A DNA stretch of 64,000 nt, taken from Corylus avellana (Eukaryota; Streptophyta; Magnoliopsida; Fagales; Betulaceae). The notes under the pieces were generated by a model. It ran no database searches, was not told the DNA's origin, and saw only the letters and a list, made by a program, of their open reading frames with translations. Position 1 is the stretch's first letter. Every line of letters starts with the position of its first letter. Location: contig NC_081549.1 in NCBI RefSeq assembly GCF_901000735.1, positions 4,827,416 through 4,891,415 on the forward strand. The letters are read 5' to 3'. Below are positions 63,435 through 64,000 of this stretch, in pieces. A program made the translations under genes and the position numbers.

Positions 63435-64000
63435 CTACAAAAAGGGAGAAGAAAAGATAACCCGGTAAGAATATCAAAAGGTGTAGCATAACAAGGCAAG
63501 CCGATTAAAAAAAGTAACAAGCATGGAGAAAATACTCCCAAGAGATCATTTGTAAGAAGAAAAATCTATTTTGGTGTGATAATCAGTATCCATCAGTTTG
63601 AGAATCGAGCACTTCTATTCTTGTAAAAGAGAGAAAAGTATGCTTCTCAAAAGAGATGTTCAATTTCCTATGAAGAAAAACCGTATCCAAATAAAGATAA
63701 CTCTTATGACGTATAATCCACAAAACTATCCATTACAAACCCCATCTTGAAGCATTGACTAATTCCTAGATTCCAGCACTTGAACACAATGGGTAGAAAG
63801 TAATTCTTTAAAAAAATATAACACGGTATAAGCACTAATCTCAGACTCCTATTTTACGAGACTAAAGTAATTTCTGTGAGGATTTGTATGCCCTTGTCTA
63901 TCACCACAATTTACACAATGACTTCTTCAAGACTGAAAACCAATAAAATTAAAAATGAAGAATACCTTTTAAACCAGTAAATCTTTCTAGAGTATTGGGA
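63435..64000 (-). other. Intron of the TypA-like gene at the right edge
   Basis: No exon that would continue the TypA N-terminus is visible, so this is read as intron sequence. Confidence 0.6.

Overview
This is a nuclear plant DNA window, AT-rich and intron-rich, from a draft assembly with three gaps of exactly 100 N. Conserved gene models all look like Arabidopsis genes (editing PPR proteins, GH36 raffinose-family enzyme, CDPK, guanylate kinase, chloroplast TypA/BipA GTPase), so a eudicot, probably a rosid, is the best reading. I cannot name the species.

Layout. 2.8-10.2 kb: three PLS-type PPR genes in a row: a DYW-class gene with one intron (+), a CLB19-like chloroplast editing factor (+), and a short PPR gene (-). 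11.9-17.6 kb: one decayed Ty1/copia retrotransposon rearranged by an inversion with one end inside gag. Its two 711-bp LTRs now face each other, and matching 5-bp target-site duplications show they were one insertion. 18.3-24.7 kb: a 13-exon SIP2/RFS2-type GH36 gene (-) with a noncoding first exon, a TATA box and three G-boxes. 25-36 kb: mostly non-genic, with a duplicated tract interrupted by a MITE-like insert, a 2.5-kb near-perfect inverted repeat, and a small coiled-coil ORF. 38.5-39.8 kb: MEF1-like DYW PPR gene, its 5' end lost in a gap. 41.2-42.0 kb: last five exons of a plant guanylate kinase, also cut by a gap. 45.8-49.6 kb: 8-exon CPK32-like calcium-dependent kinase (-). 50-56.5 kb: gene-free, with a MITE, a TRIM-like fragment and an orphan promoter/leader. 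56.6-63.4 kb: eleven 3' exons of a chloroplast TypA/BipA (SVR3-like) gene (-), which runs past the right edge and carries two SINEs in its introns.

The genes do not form a pathway. Several (CLB19-like, SVR3-like, MEF1-like) serve organelle gene expression, but linkage is probably incidental. Exon joins were found by hand from GT/AG sites and reading-frame continuity, and the total length agrees with the family for the complete genes. I found no clearly new biological system. The most notable structures are the inverted copia element and the long hairpin-forming repeat.
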